NCBI GenBank assembly: GCA_918797485.1
Contig: CAKKNE010000001.1
Location: forward strand, 6,138,001-6,202,000
Direction: 5' to 3'
From: Pelagomonas calceolata
Lineage: Eukaryota > Sar > Pelagophyceae > Pelagomonadales > Pelagomonadaceae
DNA length: 64,000 bases
Shown: piece after piece, positions 19,698-29,496 of the stretch
Numbering within the stretch: the first letter of the stretch is position 1
How the letters are laid out: each line of letters opens with the position of its first letter
The notes under the pieces: generated by a model
Told to the model about the DNA's origin: nothing
What the model saw: only the letters and a program-made list of their open reading frames with translations
Databases searched by the model: none
Made by a program: the position numbers and the translations under genes

Positions 19698-19873
19698 ACG
19701 GCGGCCGGGCCAGGTCGTCGACGCGCGGCGCCAGCGCCACGCCCACGACGCGCCGCCTCGCACAGGCCCGCCGGAACGGCGCGTAGGGCCAGCGACGCGA
19801 CGCGCAGCGCCGGTCCGCGGCGGCGCCGGCGCTGCCGGACGGCGGCCGGGCCAGGTCGTCGGCGCGCGGCGCC
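19698..19873. repeat. Duplicated segment with 138-bp period
   Basis: GACGGCGGCCGGGCCAGGTC and following bases occur at 19698 and again at 19836, with about 36 bp nearly identical in both. The surrounding sequence is related more loosely. No coding role was established. Confidence 0.75.
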
Positions 19874-20400
19874 ACGCCCTCGACGCACCGGCTCGCGGCG
19901 CCGAGCGAGTGCCGCGTGTACGCCCAGGATCGACGCGTCGCCGAGCAGCGCCTTTGCCGCGGCCGCACCCGCGCGGCTCTCGATCACCACTAAAGCTAAA
20001 AAGTAGAAGGCACCTCCTCTTTTTTATTTACGCACTGCTCGCGACGACTACGATGCTGTCCTCGAAGGTACGACCCGACCTGCGCGCGGGCGCGGCGTTA
20101 TGTCGAGCCTCCTGGTAACGAGGGGCGTGTCCTCCCAGAAGCTCTCTGGGGGCAGGAGGCCAGCGCCGCGGGCCCCGCGGGGGGTCTCGCCGGTGTGTCG
20201 TCCGCCGGACGTGTCCTTCTTTGACCGGTAAGCGTCTCTGATGGCGCAAATGAGATAAAAAAGGCCCCTGGTGCTGCGCAAGTGCAGCCCATGGTGTGAA
20301 TTTCAAGGCGTCTGATGCTTTGGTGTACCACGCTGTCTTGTGCCAGTCGCTGGCGCGCGGCGGTGCTTGCTAGCAAGAGGGGCCTTTTGACCAAACTCAC

Positions 20401-20629
20401 CTTCGTAATTGCCAGTATATGACATACTAGCATCCATGTTGTTTTGGGCATGATTGGCTGCCCCACGAGGCGCGGCGGCCTCGGGTGCTGCTTGAAGGCT
20501 TGTCAGCCTGCCGAACGACTCACTGAATGAGCCATTTAGTTGTTGGGGCTGCCTCTGCTTGCGCACGAGCACAGCCCTTAGCACTGTTTGCTCCGACGGC
20601 AAAGCAGTTTCATTTTTGATGTGCGACGA
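20401..20629 (-). CDS. Possible exon of a small unknown gene
   Basis: A minus-strand ORF with a natural-looking composition (QPQQLNGSFSESFGRL, NNMDASMSYTGNYEG) ends at a textbook splice donor, AAG then GTGAGT, with the exon end at 20401. It lies directly downstream (minus sense) of the motif at 20691, which would then sit between divergent genes as in other places. No in-frame ATG is visible near the motif and the acceptor is not certain, so this may be chance. Confidence 0.25.
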
Positions 20630-20690
20630 CTACCATTCCCGGGGGGCGGCAGGAGCGCCTCCTTTACGCGCTGGGAGGGCTTGCTTGTTT

Positions 20691-20713
20691 GCTAGTGTCT
20701 TACAGCCGCTAGC
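20691..20713 (+). promoter_or_regulatory. GCTAG-GTCTTAC motif, copy 3
   Basis: GCTAGTGTCTTACA followed by GCCGCTAGC, a very good match to the consensus. It lies 164 bp upstream of the gamma-tubulin complex gene ATG (20877). Confidence 0.65.
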
Positions 20714-20876
20714 TCGGCGGCGCGCGCGCGGGTGTTTTGTGTTTAAAACAGACACGCATATCAACTATTGACAGTGGCTGTGTGTAGCTCTTCATCGCTG
20801 CCGGCGGATCTGCGACCTTAAGGCACGCGCGGTACGCAGCCAGCGCTTGAGCGGCAGAAGCTGCTCGCAGATCGCG

Positions 20877-23800
20877 ATGGCCTTGGCCTCGCCCAAACAA
20901 GCCGGCGAGTTCTGCCTAGCATGCGTAGGCCACGTCGGCGGCACCATCGACAAAAACTACAGAGTAAGAAAGGAAGCGGGCCTCGACGCCTCCACCGCGG
21001 CGGCCGTCGAGGCCGCGGTCGCGCCGGGCGCCGCCTACCGCGCCGCGCGGGACGCCGTCTCCGCGGCGTTGTGCGACGTCGAGTACTACAAAACGGCGGC
21101 GAACGCCGTCAAACGGGCCATCGCGGACGAGGCCAACAACGTCCTCGACGACTACGCGCAGCGCGTCGCGGACGCGGACCGCGCCGTCGACGGGCTCGAC
21201 TTCTCCTTCGAGGGCGCGACGAGATTAAGGCACCTCCTGAGCGACGCGACGCCGACGCTCGAAGCGGTCCGCGACTGCGTCGTCGCTATTACGGCGGCCG
21301 ACGCGCCGCGCGGCGGCCGCCTCGTCGACTTCTGCCGCGACCGGGCGCAGCGGTCCGGCGCGCCGCAAGTCGCGCACGCGCTGCGGCGTCTCACCGCGGC
21401 GGCCGAGAAGGCTGTGTTAAGAGCCTGCTGCGCGTGGTGCGTCCGTGGCGACCTCTGCCGCGACTTCTTCGTGCGCGCGGCGCGCCGGGCCGTGTCCGAG
21501 CCCTGGCCGCCGCTGCGCGCGGAGCACGCGCCGGTCCTGGGGGCGCAGCCGTCGCTCGGGCGCTTCGAGCTCGACGCGAACGCCGTGCCGCGCAGCCTCG
21601 CGTCGAAGCACCTCGCGGAGCGCATCCTGTTCCTGGGCGGCGCGACGCGCGTCCTGCGCGCGGCGGCGACGCGCCGCCGGGACGCCGCGGCGCGCGAGGT
21701 GCGGCGGCGGCGCTTCCTGCAGCGCGCCGTCGCGGAGATCGAGGCCGAGCCGCGCTTCGGCGGACTCGTACAATGCGGCGTCTTTGGAAAAGGTGCCTTC
21801 GTCGCGGCGATGGCGTGAGTAGGGGCGCCCGCCAACTCCTCGCTCGTTTTTGAGGCGTCGACGGCGATGCTCGCAAGACAGATAACCGCACACAGGTCAA
21901 GGCCGCCGACGAGCCCCTCCCGGCGGAAGAGCCGGACGAGGACGCGACGCCGGCCACGCGCGCCTGGCGCGACGTCGTCGCGCTGGCGGCGCCGCCCGTC
22001 GAAAGCGACGGGGCCTGCGGCGCCGAGGCGCGCGACGCGCGGCTCCGCGAGGCGCTGGAAGCTCTCGTCAACGCGCACGCGCGCGTCGCCGCGGAGAAGC
22101 TGAAGCACGTGCTCGTGCGCGACGGGTCGCTGGCCGCGGCCATCGGAACGTTAGGAGGCGTTTGTTTGCTACGGTGCGGGCCCCTCTGGAGCCGGGCGCT
22201 CGACCTCGCGCGGCCGACTTTAGCCCAGGCGCCAGACTCAAAAAGAGGCGCGCTCTGCATCCAGCGGTGTCTAGAATCGGCGGCGCGCGATCTGCTCCCC
22301 GAGGAGGAGGACGAGGAGGAGCGGCTGCGCGCGTGGCGCGCGTTCGAGCGCGCGGGCGGCGCCAAGGGCGCGGGCAAGTCCGACGCCGCGGCCTTCTTCG
22401 AAGCCTTGGGGAAGCGACGTACGGCGCCCACGACTTTAGATGTGGGCGACCGCGTGGGCCACCGCGCGGCGCTCGACGCCGTCGTCGCGGCCCGGGGCGG
22501 CGCCGACCGCACGACAGCTTTAGTGGTGGCCGACCCGGAGCCCTTCCTCTGGTCGCCGGCGGAGGCCGACCTCCGGGCGCGTTTTGGTTTGAGGGGCGCC
22601 GCCGCGCGGTCCGATAATGTGGTCGTGCTCGGAGGCGACGGGGCCGCAGACCAACAAGAGTCGGACGACGAGGCGACGCCGCGGTTCCCGCTAGCTGAAG
22701 CGGCCGCCGTCCCGGCGCTCGAGGCGCTCGAGCCGCGGCGGCTGGCCCAGCGGGCGTGGCGGTTGGAGGCGGTCGCGGCGGGGCGCGGCGGCGACGCGCG
22801 CGTGCGGCTGGCTTTGAGAAGGCCGGGCATGGCCGCGCGGCGGCGGCGGCCCGCCGTCGCCGCGGCGCTCACCGACGGGGGCCTGCTGGAGGTCTCGTTG
22901 GACGGTTCAGTTGTTGCCACGCGGCCCGCTTCGTTGGAAAAAGCGAGATTGGCGCTGCGCAGCGCCCGGGGCGTCGACGGACGCTGGGAGCTTGATGTTT
23001 TTGCCGCCGACGCGGTCACGGACGCCGTCCGGGCGACGGTGAAAGTGGTGGTGGACGTCGGCGGCGTGCTCGGCGGACACCGCGCGGCGATCGCGCTCGA
23101 GCTCGTGGGCGACGCACCAGTTGATGTGGCGCGCTTCTCGCTGGCCTTCGACGACATCGAGGAGGAGGAGACGAGTGCGGCGGCTGTGGTGTTGGGCTCG
23201 TCGTCGCTCTCGAGGCGAGCGGCCCGGGCCGACGCCGAGGCGTCGCGGGCGGCGGACGCCTGGTCGCGGGCGTTGCGGTGCGACGTGGCGCCGCGGTGGC
23301 CCGTTGGGGATCTACTTCCGGGCTCCTCCGCGGGCGAGGACTACCAGGCGGCCTTTGCGCGCATCTTCGCGGCGCGCAAGGCGCTCGCGGACCTCGACGC
23401 GTGCTGGCCGGCGCTTTCATCGGCGGGCCGCGAGTTCTGCGCGTCGCACCGGCGCCGCGACGAGCGCGACGGTTTTGCCGCTTTGATGCGGCTGCAACAT
23501 TTACATTTCCGCTGCTCCGCCCTGTGCCGATGCATCGTGGCCGTCCTACAGCGCGACGGCGTCGAGCCGCTCTGGCGGCGCCTCTGCGAGCGCATCGAGG
23601 AGCCGGGCGACTACGACGCGTTGCGCGACGCCCACCGCGCCTTCCTCTTGGATCTGCGGGACGCCCTGCGTTTGGACGAGGAGGACGTCGGCGCGGCGCT
23701 CGAGGCCGTCTTTCGAGACGCGGCTCGTCTCGCACGGCTCGTGGACGCGTACGCGGCGGCCGCGGACGACCTGCCCGCGTCGACGCTGGACGCGCTGCGG

Positions 23801-23881
23801 CGGGACTTCGACGCCCACGCGGCTGAGCTCGTGGGGCTGCCGGCGCTGGCGGAGACGGCGTTGGTGGGGTGTCTAACTTAG
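20877..23881 (+). CDS. Gamma-tubulin complex component (GCP4/5-like, Spc97/Spc98 family)
   Basis: Part of the ring complex that nucleates microtubules. Two exons: 20877 to about 21767 and 21896-23881, giving 958 residues. Exon 1 ends in an early stop if not spliced. The acceptor is most likely CACACAG at 21895 and the donor GT at 21768; a 21793-21881 intron would also keep frame. Family marks are the N-terminal GRIP1-like helices, the CVRGDLCRDFFVRA segment (the usual G-E-L-x-D-x-x-x-E-F-F position) and SLASKHLAERILFLGG, which matches the typical LPS-x-L-A-x-K-I-L-F-x-G. The C-terminal helical domain includes LMRLQHLHFRCSALCRCIVAVLQ and the DALRDAHRAFLLDLRDALRL region. Very Ala/Arg-rich with long linkers, so family-level placement is firm and the subtype is not. 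Confidence 0.8.
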
Positions 23882-23892
23882 GTTTTACTAGC

Positions 23893-24555
23893 TCAGTCGC
23901 CCTTCCAGGGCTCGGGGACGTATACCTTCTCGCGGTTCGGCCAGACCTCGGTGAAGTAGCGGTACGTGAACCACACAGCCGATAAGTGTACCGCGACGGT
24001 GGCGTACAGTTGTGCGGCGTCGAGCTGCGCACCGTAATCGCTCGCCAGTAAAAGTAGGGCCGCCTTGAGCAGGACGGAGCCGATGTCATCCACCATCAGG
24101 AGCATGAATCCCGCGTTTGAAACGCACCAATTTTCATCTTCATGAATCGCGATGAAGTGCGTCTCGGCGCATCCGAGATAAATCGTGCCCTGAGTGAGGA
24201 CCGCCGCCACGACGGCGTCCCAGCGGATCTCCTGACCGCTCAACATACCGATGATTAGGCCGTGGGCCATGACTACGGCGATGCCAGCGTTCATCCACGC
24301 GATCTCGTTCTGGAAACGGTGCCCGGTCGGCCATCCGATGGACCGCGCGACATGGTCCGAGACGAACTTGTGGCCCACCCACGCCCAAATACCCGTGAGT
24401 GCGCCCTCGAGGAGCTCGGCCGCGAGTAGCGCCGTCCAGGGGTCCGGTTGTTTCCCCGAGGCAGAGACTGCCGCAGAGTAGTAATACAACGCCGCGACGG
24501 CGAGCTTGAGGAGCCAGACGATGATGTTCTTGACGTCCATGGGTTCGAGGGCCAT
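23893..24555 (-). CDS. DUF6790-like integral membrane protein
   Basis: 220 residues, ATG 24555 (or 24540). Five or six hydrophobic helices are visible, including IVWLLKLAVAALYYYSAAVS, AWMNAGIAVVMAHGLIIGML and GSVLLKAALLLLASD. The segment ARSIGWPTGHRFQNEIAWMN matches the IGWP-x-G-x-x-FQ-x-E pattern I associate with the DUF6790 membrane family. It has no N-terminal signal, so it is probably inserted directly in a membrane; function unknown. Its stop is 11 bp from the stop of the convergent gamma-tubulin complex gene, so the 3' UTRs must overlap. Confidence 0.7.
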   Translation of the reverse strand: MALEPMDVKNIIVWLLKLAVAALYYYSAAVSASGKQPDPWTALLAAELLEGALTGIWAWVGHKFVSDHVARSIGWPTGHRFQNEIAWMNAGIAVVMAHGLIIGMLSGQEIRWDAVVAAVLTQGTIYLGCAETHFIAIHEDENWCVSNAGFMLLMVDDIGSVLLKAALLLLASDYGAQLDAAQLYATVAVHLSAVWFTYRYFTEVWPNREKVYVPEPWKGD

Positions 24556-24633
24556 GATGATCTATAGAGTATTGATTGATGATGATGATGGAGGACGTTT
24601 GCCCGCTCCGAGAGGATCGACTTTTTTGCCGGC

Positions 24634-24656
24634 CTAGCGGCATGTAAGACACTAGT
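24634..24656 (-). promoter_or_regulatory. GCTAG-GTCTTAC motif, copy 4 (reverse)
   Basis: Reverse-strand copy reading CTAGTGTCTTAC, spacer, GCTAG, in the divergent spacer between the DUF6790-like gene (ATG 24555) and the beta-lactamase-fold gene (ATG 24762). Confidence 0.6.
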
Positions 24657-24761
24657 GCAGCTCGGCGTCTCACCTCAATTTAGTCTGCGAGTAGAGCGCG
24701 CTTCTTGCCCTGTAGACTCTCGTTTGACGCTCAATCGCTGCATACACTCGCTGAACCAGCA

Positions 24762-26321
24762 ATGATGCTCGCGCGTGCATCACTGCGACCGCTGCGCTGC
24801 GCAGCCAAGCGCTCCCTGGCCGTCGACGCCGCGCAGCTAGAGGACACCGCAGCCCAGCTCCTCAAGCGCCACGGCGTGGCAGGCGTGCAGGCCGCAGTGA
24901 TCGATGCCGGAGAAGTCATCCCTGTGAACGGAGGCCTGGCCGACGTCGCAAGCGGGACGCCGGTCGCCTCTACCACGCTCTTCCAGCTCGCGAGCTTATC
25001 AAAGCCGGTCGCGGCGCGCCGCGCGCTCACTCGCTTCGACGCCGACGCGGCCGTAAACCCATTGCTGGCCGCGCACGGCTCGCCCTGGCGCATCGAGGGC
25101 CAGGACGGCTGGGGCGACGCCGTCACCGTCTCCCACTTGATCGACCACTCGGCGCTCGGCCTGCACTACGTGCCGGGCGTCCCGGAAAGCGAACCAAAAC
25201 CTTCGTCGCTCGAGCTGGTCTCGGGCCGGGCGGAAGAGTGGGGCTACGCGGCCGTCGAGTGCGTCAAGAAGCCGGGCTCGGCCTTTGCGTACTCGGGCGG
25301 CGGCTTCCTCGTGCTCCAGCACCTCCTCGAGTGCGCGCTCGGTCCCGAGAAAGCTTTGGCGCCGTGCGGCGGCCGCTTCGGCTACGAGCTGGACGGCGCG
25401 CCGACCGGCGAGAGCCTCGTCGACTTCGGCTTCGACGTGCCGGAAGGACAGACGCACGCGGTCGGTTATCGCGACGGCGGCGAGGTTCTGGGTAGGCTCT
25501 GGTTCCCGCCGTTCGCCGCCGGCGCCATGGGCACGGCGAGCGGGCTGGGCGAGTGGCTCTGCGGGCTATCAAAGGCGCACCGGGACCGCGGCGACGGCAT
25601 GCACGCCGTCGCCAGGTTGATGCTCGAGCGGCGCAGGGATTTGGGGGCCGGCGCCTTCATGGGCGCGCGCATGGGCCGCGGGATTTTTATCAGGGATGTC
25701 GCGTCCGGTGCTGTTCCGCGCGAATATTGAGCTCGACGTTGACGCCATCGACGGCATCGTTCCATGCAGGCGATCCGCGGAGCCCGGACCGGTGGATGCT
25801 CCACCAAGCGGCCAACGACGGGTTTACGGCTGTGTGGAAATCAAAATTTTACGGCGCGTTCGTGCTGAATCATCGCGTCGTCCTCCACGCCATCGACGCG
25901 ACGCCTGCTCGATGGCGTGGCGATGCTGGTTCCTCGCCGCTCGACCGAGCCAGGACGGCCGCGCCATCGCCGAGAAATGACAAGTGAAGAATTTTCGGGT
26001 GCACCCGACACACTTTGATTTTTACACAGGTTTAGGGGATTGTTTCTGGTCTGCTTCGATGGTCCTTCCGCCGCGAACGGTCCCCGCGGCCTCGTCGTCC
26101 TGTCAAATGGCGATAACGACGCCATGCTCTTCAACATGGCCATGGCGCGGGCCATGCTCGAAGCGCTCGAGCCGGCCGGCTTTGACCTGGGCCGCGTCCC
26201 GGACGTCGCCGCGGGCTTCGACACCGCGGGCATGCGCCAGGAGGAGATCGTGAACCTCGGCTTCAAGGGACTCGTCCTGGACGCGTTCGCGGAGGCGCCC
26301 GGGTTCGAGCTCGGGAAGTGA
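24762..26321 (+). CDS. Serine beta-lactamase-fold hydrolase (LACTB-like), three exons
   Basis: Exons 24762-25707, 25770-25821 and 26030-26321 give 429 residues. The catalytic SxxK is SLSK (about residue 78), the second motif is YSGG (about 177) in place of Y-x-N, and the third region is HQAAND. The start MMLARASLRPLRCAAKRSL is Arg-rich and suits mitochondrial targeting. Intron 1 (25708-25769) splices ASG to DPRSPDRW. Intron 2 (25822-26029) is an introner, and removing it gives QAANDGF-RGLFLVCFDG, the continuation expected in this family (GFRGLFLV then a VVLSNGDN strand). Without splicing the ORF stops at 25730 and lacks the last third of the fold. Substrate unknown; such enzymes are often esterases or peptidases. 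Confidence 0.8.
25822..26037 (+). mobile_element. Introner, 200 bp, forming a 208-bp intron
   Basis: The element 25830-26029 starts CTGTGTGGAAATCAAA and ends CTTTGATTTTTACACAG, near-perfect terminal inverted repeats. Flanks are GTTTACGG (25822-25829) and GTTTAGGG (26030-26037), an 8-bp target duplication with one mismatch. The donor GT is the first base pair of the upstream flank and the acceptor AG is the element's end. A perfect 12-bp hairpin (CCACGCCATCGA at 25885 with TCGATGGCGTGG at 25909) lies inside. Its first 85 bp match the copy at 46647. Confidence 0.85.
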
Positions 26322-26407
26322 GACGCGCGTGGCGCCCGAATTCTACCCCCCTAGGCGTACATAGTATTATTGTGCTTATTTTCCGTGCGGTGGGGGTCTG
26401 AATCTAC

Positions 26408-27976
26408 CTAGTACCCGCCTCCCTTCACGGCCTGGCAGTAGCACGGGTAGGTGAAATCACAAGGCACGTCGTTCCATACCGTACCATCGTTCCACTTGAT
26501 CGTACAGTCCTCGCCGCCAAAGTTGGGGTCGTTGTTGGGTTCTTGGGGCGGACCCGCGTCCCAATTCGTGTACGACGACGTACAGCCGTCCTCCCAGACA
26601 AACTCGCCTTCCGTATCCTTGTCATTGTAGGCGATCCAGCCGGAATAGTCCCGTTCTAGCTTTATGGCGCTCTCGAGCGCCTCGTCGACAGCCCTCGAGG
26701 TGATGCACGGCATCCGGAGGCCCTTCTTCTCGCACGCCTTTTTGCACTGTTTGTACGTCATGTCGCTGTCGTGGAGCGAGAAGGAACACGTGCCGCACGT
26801 GAGCTTACACGCCTCGTACGCGGGGACGCCGTCTTCCGACACGCGCTGCGAGCATCGCTTTTCGACCTTGTCCGGCTCGCTAGCGACGTGGTCACACCCC
26901 TTTTCACCCTTTTCACCCGCGTCGTATTTCCAAGATTCGTCATCTTCGCATCCTCCCGAGCCAGAGGGTTTGCGCGTCGGCTTGTACGTGGGGGCGTATC
27001 CTCCTGGCGAGGTAGGTTTCTTCGTCGGCTGGTACGTCGGCGAGCAATCGGGGTCGGGCCCGGGCCAGCGCGGGCATTCGCACGGCTCCGCCCGCTCTAT
27101 CTCGTAGCCGACGGTGAGGCAGCAGATGTTGTAGGGATAGCCGTCGTAGAAAGGATTCTTCTCGACTTCGCTGCGGCAAATCGTGTCGGCGTCCGTACAA
27201 TACACGCAGTCGTCGCAGTCGCCCTCGCATGCGGAGGGGCAGTACGCGTCTCCCGAGTAGCACCGCCGCGGGTCCTCGTCGTCGAAGCGAAGCTGCCGAC
27301 GCGCGACGTCGGTCTGGTGCTCGCCGATGCGGTGGATCGTCAGGTGGGCAGAGACGCCGCCCTCGGTCGCGCGGGCGGCGTGGCGCGTGTCGGCCGGGAT
27401 CACGAGGCCGTCGCCCGGCTCGAGCGTCACGACGTAATCATCGCCGTCGAACGTCCACGTCTTGGCCCCCGAGAGCTGGACGACGAGGATATCACCTAGA
27501 TCTTCGTGCGATGGGAGCGCAGCGGCGCCAGCCGTCGAGAGGTAGGCGTGGAGCAGCAAGCCTCCCTCAACTTCTGCCCGCCCATTCGTCTCGCCGAACG
27601 CCTCCGCTAGTTTCTTGACGCCAACAGGCCACGCGGTCTCGAGGTACTCGAACTGGAGCGTGATCGAAAGCGGCACGGGAGATTTAGTGAGGACGGCGAC
27701 CGCCTCCGCCGGGTCCGCGGGCAAGCCGGACTCTCGCAACGAAGCGACGACGGCATCGGCGACGCCGCCCGCGGCCTTCGCGTCGTTGTCGGCGTGGACG
27801 CGGAAGGCGAGGCCCGGCTTTTTGCCGGCGAACGGTTTCAGTAAGTCTTCGATCGAGACCGTGCTCGGTGCGGCTATATCACGATGGAGCGTCGGCGTGT
27901 CTGTCCCGTCGAGAAGGTGGAGACCTATCTCCGCGCGCGCCAGCAAAATTGTGATGCTGAGGGCAAATAATCTCAT
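26408..27976 (-). CDS. Secreted JmjC/cupin-type oxygenase with ShK-like and C-type lectin domains
   Basis: 522 residues with signal peptide MRLFALSITILLARA. Residues about 140-215 form a JmjC/Cupin-4-like fold: HAYLSTAG, then SHED (H157 and D159 as iron ligands), LSGAKTWTF, LEPGDGLVIPADTRH (H199 as third ligand). This suggests a 2-oxoglutarate/iron hydroxylase of the RIOX type. A Cys-rich stretch, a PT-rich linker (PTYQPTKKPTSPGG) and an ShK-like module (CEDDESWKYD to CKLTCGTC) follow. A C-type lectin domain completes the protein, with EPNN and a WND-like KWNDGTVWNDVPC, the sugar- and calcium-binding pattern. Such enzymes are normally nuclear or cytosolic, so a secreted version with a lectin is unusual. 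It may modify or bind extracellular glycoproteins. Confidence 0.8.
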   Translation of the reverse strand: MRLFALSITILLARAEIGLHLLDGTDTPTLHRDIAAPSTVSIEDLLKPFAGKKPGLAFRVHADNDAKAAGGVADAVVASLRESGLPADPAEAVAVLTKSPVPLSITLQFEYLETAWPVGVKKLAEAFGETNGRAEVEGGLLLHAYLSTAGAAALPSHEDLGDILVVQLSGAKTWTFDGDDYVVTLEPGDGLVIPADTRHAARATEGGVSAHLTIHRIGEHQTDVARRQLRFDDEDPRRCYSGDAYCPSACEGDCDDCVYCTDADTICRSEVEKNPFYDGYPYNICCLTVGYEIERAEPCECPRWPGPDPDCSPTYQPTKKPTSPGGYAPTYKPTRKPSGSGGCEDDESWKYDAGEKGEKGCDHVASEPDKVEKRCSQRVSEDGVPAYEACKLTCGTCSFSLHDSDMTYKQCKKACEKKGLRMPCITSRAVDEALESAIKLERDYSGWIAYNDKDTEGEFVWEDGCTSSYTNWDAGPPQEPNNDPNFGGEDCTIKWNDGTVWNDVPCDFTYPCYCQAVKGGGY

Positions 27977-28113
27977 GGTTTTCAGAGTCTGCCGAGCGAT
28001 CAGTCACGATGGCTACGTCACGGCGGCGACTACGCAAGATTAGCAGATCCTTTAGGTATAGAGTTCAGACTACTTAAGTCTGCACGGCAAATGCTAGGCA
28101 AAAATCTGGCTAT

Positions 28114-28134
28114 CTAGCGTCGTAAGGCACTAGC
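28114..28134 (-). promoter_or_regulatory. GCTAG-GTCTTAC motif, copy 5 (reverse, variant)
   Basis: Reverse copy reading GCTAGTGCCTTAC, spacer, GCTAG, with one core change (GCCTTAC). It lies in the 311-bp divergent spacer between the JmjC-lectin gene (27976) and the alpha/beta hydrolase (28288). The rest of that spacer holds loose CAGCCCC-type direct repeats near 28150-28255 and nothing else I can name. Confidence 0.5.
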
Positions 28135-28287
28135 AAGAAGCAACACGAGAGCAGCCCCGACTCAGCCGGACTCAAGCCGGTCGTTCTGGCTCACTAGGCG
28201 CTGGCGGAGTGGTCGCTCTGGCTGGCTCACTCCCGAGGCAGCCCCAGCAGCCCCAACTCAGTCTGGCGCAGTGATTGTAATACAGCC

Positions 28288-29343
28288 ATGGAGGCCGCCG
28301 CGTCGGTGCTGCCCGAACCCGTGCCGCCGCCGACCTTCAAGAAGCCCGTGCCCATGACGCCGCCGCTCACGGCCTTCGACCCCGGCTTCCTCGCGCGCAA
28401 GGCGGCGCTGCCGGGCAAAATCTTCCGACTGAAGAACGGCAACGCTCTCGAGTATTTCGAGGAGGGCAGCGCGGGAGACCCGGCCGTCGCCTGCTTCGCC
28501 GCGGGGGGATTCAACGTTTCTTCCCTGTGGACCAAGGAGCCCGTGCCGGGCGTCCGGATGCTCTGGGTCAACCAGTTCGGCCACGGGCGGTCCTCCGCGC
28601 TCGCGGCGCCGGTAGTCTTCGCGGAGCGCATTCCGGAGATTGCGGAATTGCTCGACGCGCTCGGCGTGGACAAGTTCTACAGCCTCGGGCACTCGTGCGG
28701 CGGCGTGTACGCGATGCAGCTGGCCGCCGCCTTGCCGGAGCGCGTGCTCGGCGCCGCGATCCTGTCGTCGCCGGGCTGCATCTTCCACCCCTCGGTCTCG
28801 AAGGCGGAGCGGAAGAAGGTCGACACGGGCGGCGGCGGCTCGATCGACGCCAGGGGCTGCTGGGGCGGCTTCGTGCGGTCCATGATGGCCGGCCTCTACT
28901 ACAACCCGGACAAGTCCAAGGACTACGGCTTCGCGGGCCACGCGTGCGGCGGCTACGCGTGCTACAAGTCGAAGGCTGCCGGCGGCGCGCCCGCGGCGAT
29001 GGCCTCGGACCACTGGTTCGTGACCAAGTTGCTGGACGCGGAGCTCTACGGCTCGAACTCCAAAAGGGGCCTCCTCTACGAGATGCAGGGCGTCTGGAGC
29101 CACGCGGGCTGGTCCTACGACATCGCGGCCATCAAGTGCCCGTGCTTCCTCTACGTCGAGAGGGACGGCGAGGTGAAGGAGTCCTACGTGGAACTAAACC
29201 AGAGGCTCATCCCAGGCGCCGAGCTGGTCGTGTACGAGGCGCACGGGCACACGTCCATCGCGATGGAGGTCGCGGGCATCGCCGCCGCGCTCGTCGCGGG
29301 GAGGTCGTTCGCGGGCGACCACAGCACCGGGCCCCAAGCTTAA
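28288..29343 (+). CDS. Alpha/beta-hydrolase fold protein
   Basis: 351 residues, ATG 28288. The nucleophile elbow is GHSCGG (Ser about residue 134) after a strand KFYSL, and the oxyanion region is preceded by AGGFNVSS. The late histidine is probably in YEAHGHTSIAME (about 319). Between them is a Gly/Cys-rich lid (GGGGSIDARGCWGG, HACGGYACYKS). No targeting leader beyond a Pro-rich start. Substrate not predictable; lipid or ester hydrolysis is typical. The next gene follows on the same strand after 153 bp. Confidence 0.8.
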   Translation: MEAAASVLPEPVPPPTFKKPVPMTPPLTAFDPGFLARKAALPGKIFRLKNGNALEYFEEGSAGDPAVACFAAGGFNVSSLWTKEPVPGVRMLWVNQFGHGRSSALAAPVVFAERIPEIAELLDALGVDKFYSLGHSCGGVYAMQLAAALPERVLGAAILSSPGCIFHPSVSKAERKKVDTGGGGSIDARGCWGGFVRSMMAGLYYNPDKSKDYGFAGHACGGYACYKSKAAGGAPAAMASDHWFVTKLLDAELYGSNSKRGLLYEMQGVWSHAGWSYDIAAIKCPCFLYVERDGEVKESYVELNQRLIPGAELVVYEAHGHTSIAMEVAGIAAALVAGRSFAGDHSTGPQA

Positions 29344-29496
29344 GTGTTGTTGTGCAATCATCGCAACACGCCCCAGAACCTCGCATCGCATCGCGCGAGA
29401 ACTCGAGGCAACCCGCACTTTGCAAACATCGGTTGGCAGCCACACGAACGAGAACAGCGTAGTACCGGACGAGGACCGCTGCCCCAACCCAATAAA

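Larger units (their letters stand above)
19433..20876. other. Long gene-poor spacer
   Basis: About 1.4 kb between the large unknown gene and the gamma-tubulin complex gene. It holds a 138-bp period repeat (19698-19873), a possible minus-strand exon (20401-20629) and one GCTAG-type motif (20691). The other ORFs in it are Arg/Pro/Ala-rich and look like shadows of GC-rich DNA. Confidence 0.6.

Noticed and set aside
19586-19990. Minus-strand ORFs through the 138-bp repeat
   Set aside because: Arg/Ala/Pro-rich in every frame; no sign of selection for one frame.
21391-23157. A 588-codon minus-strand ORF opposite the gamma-tubulin complex gene
   Set aside because: Ser/Arg/Ala-only composition typical of the complement of GC-rich coding DNA; the plus strand carries recognisable family motifs.
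25708-25769. First intron of the beta-lactamase-like gene as an introner
   Set aside because: It has a loose CGCCATCGACGG match but no terminal inverted repeat or target duplication.
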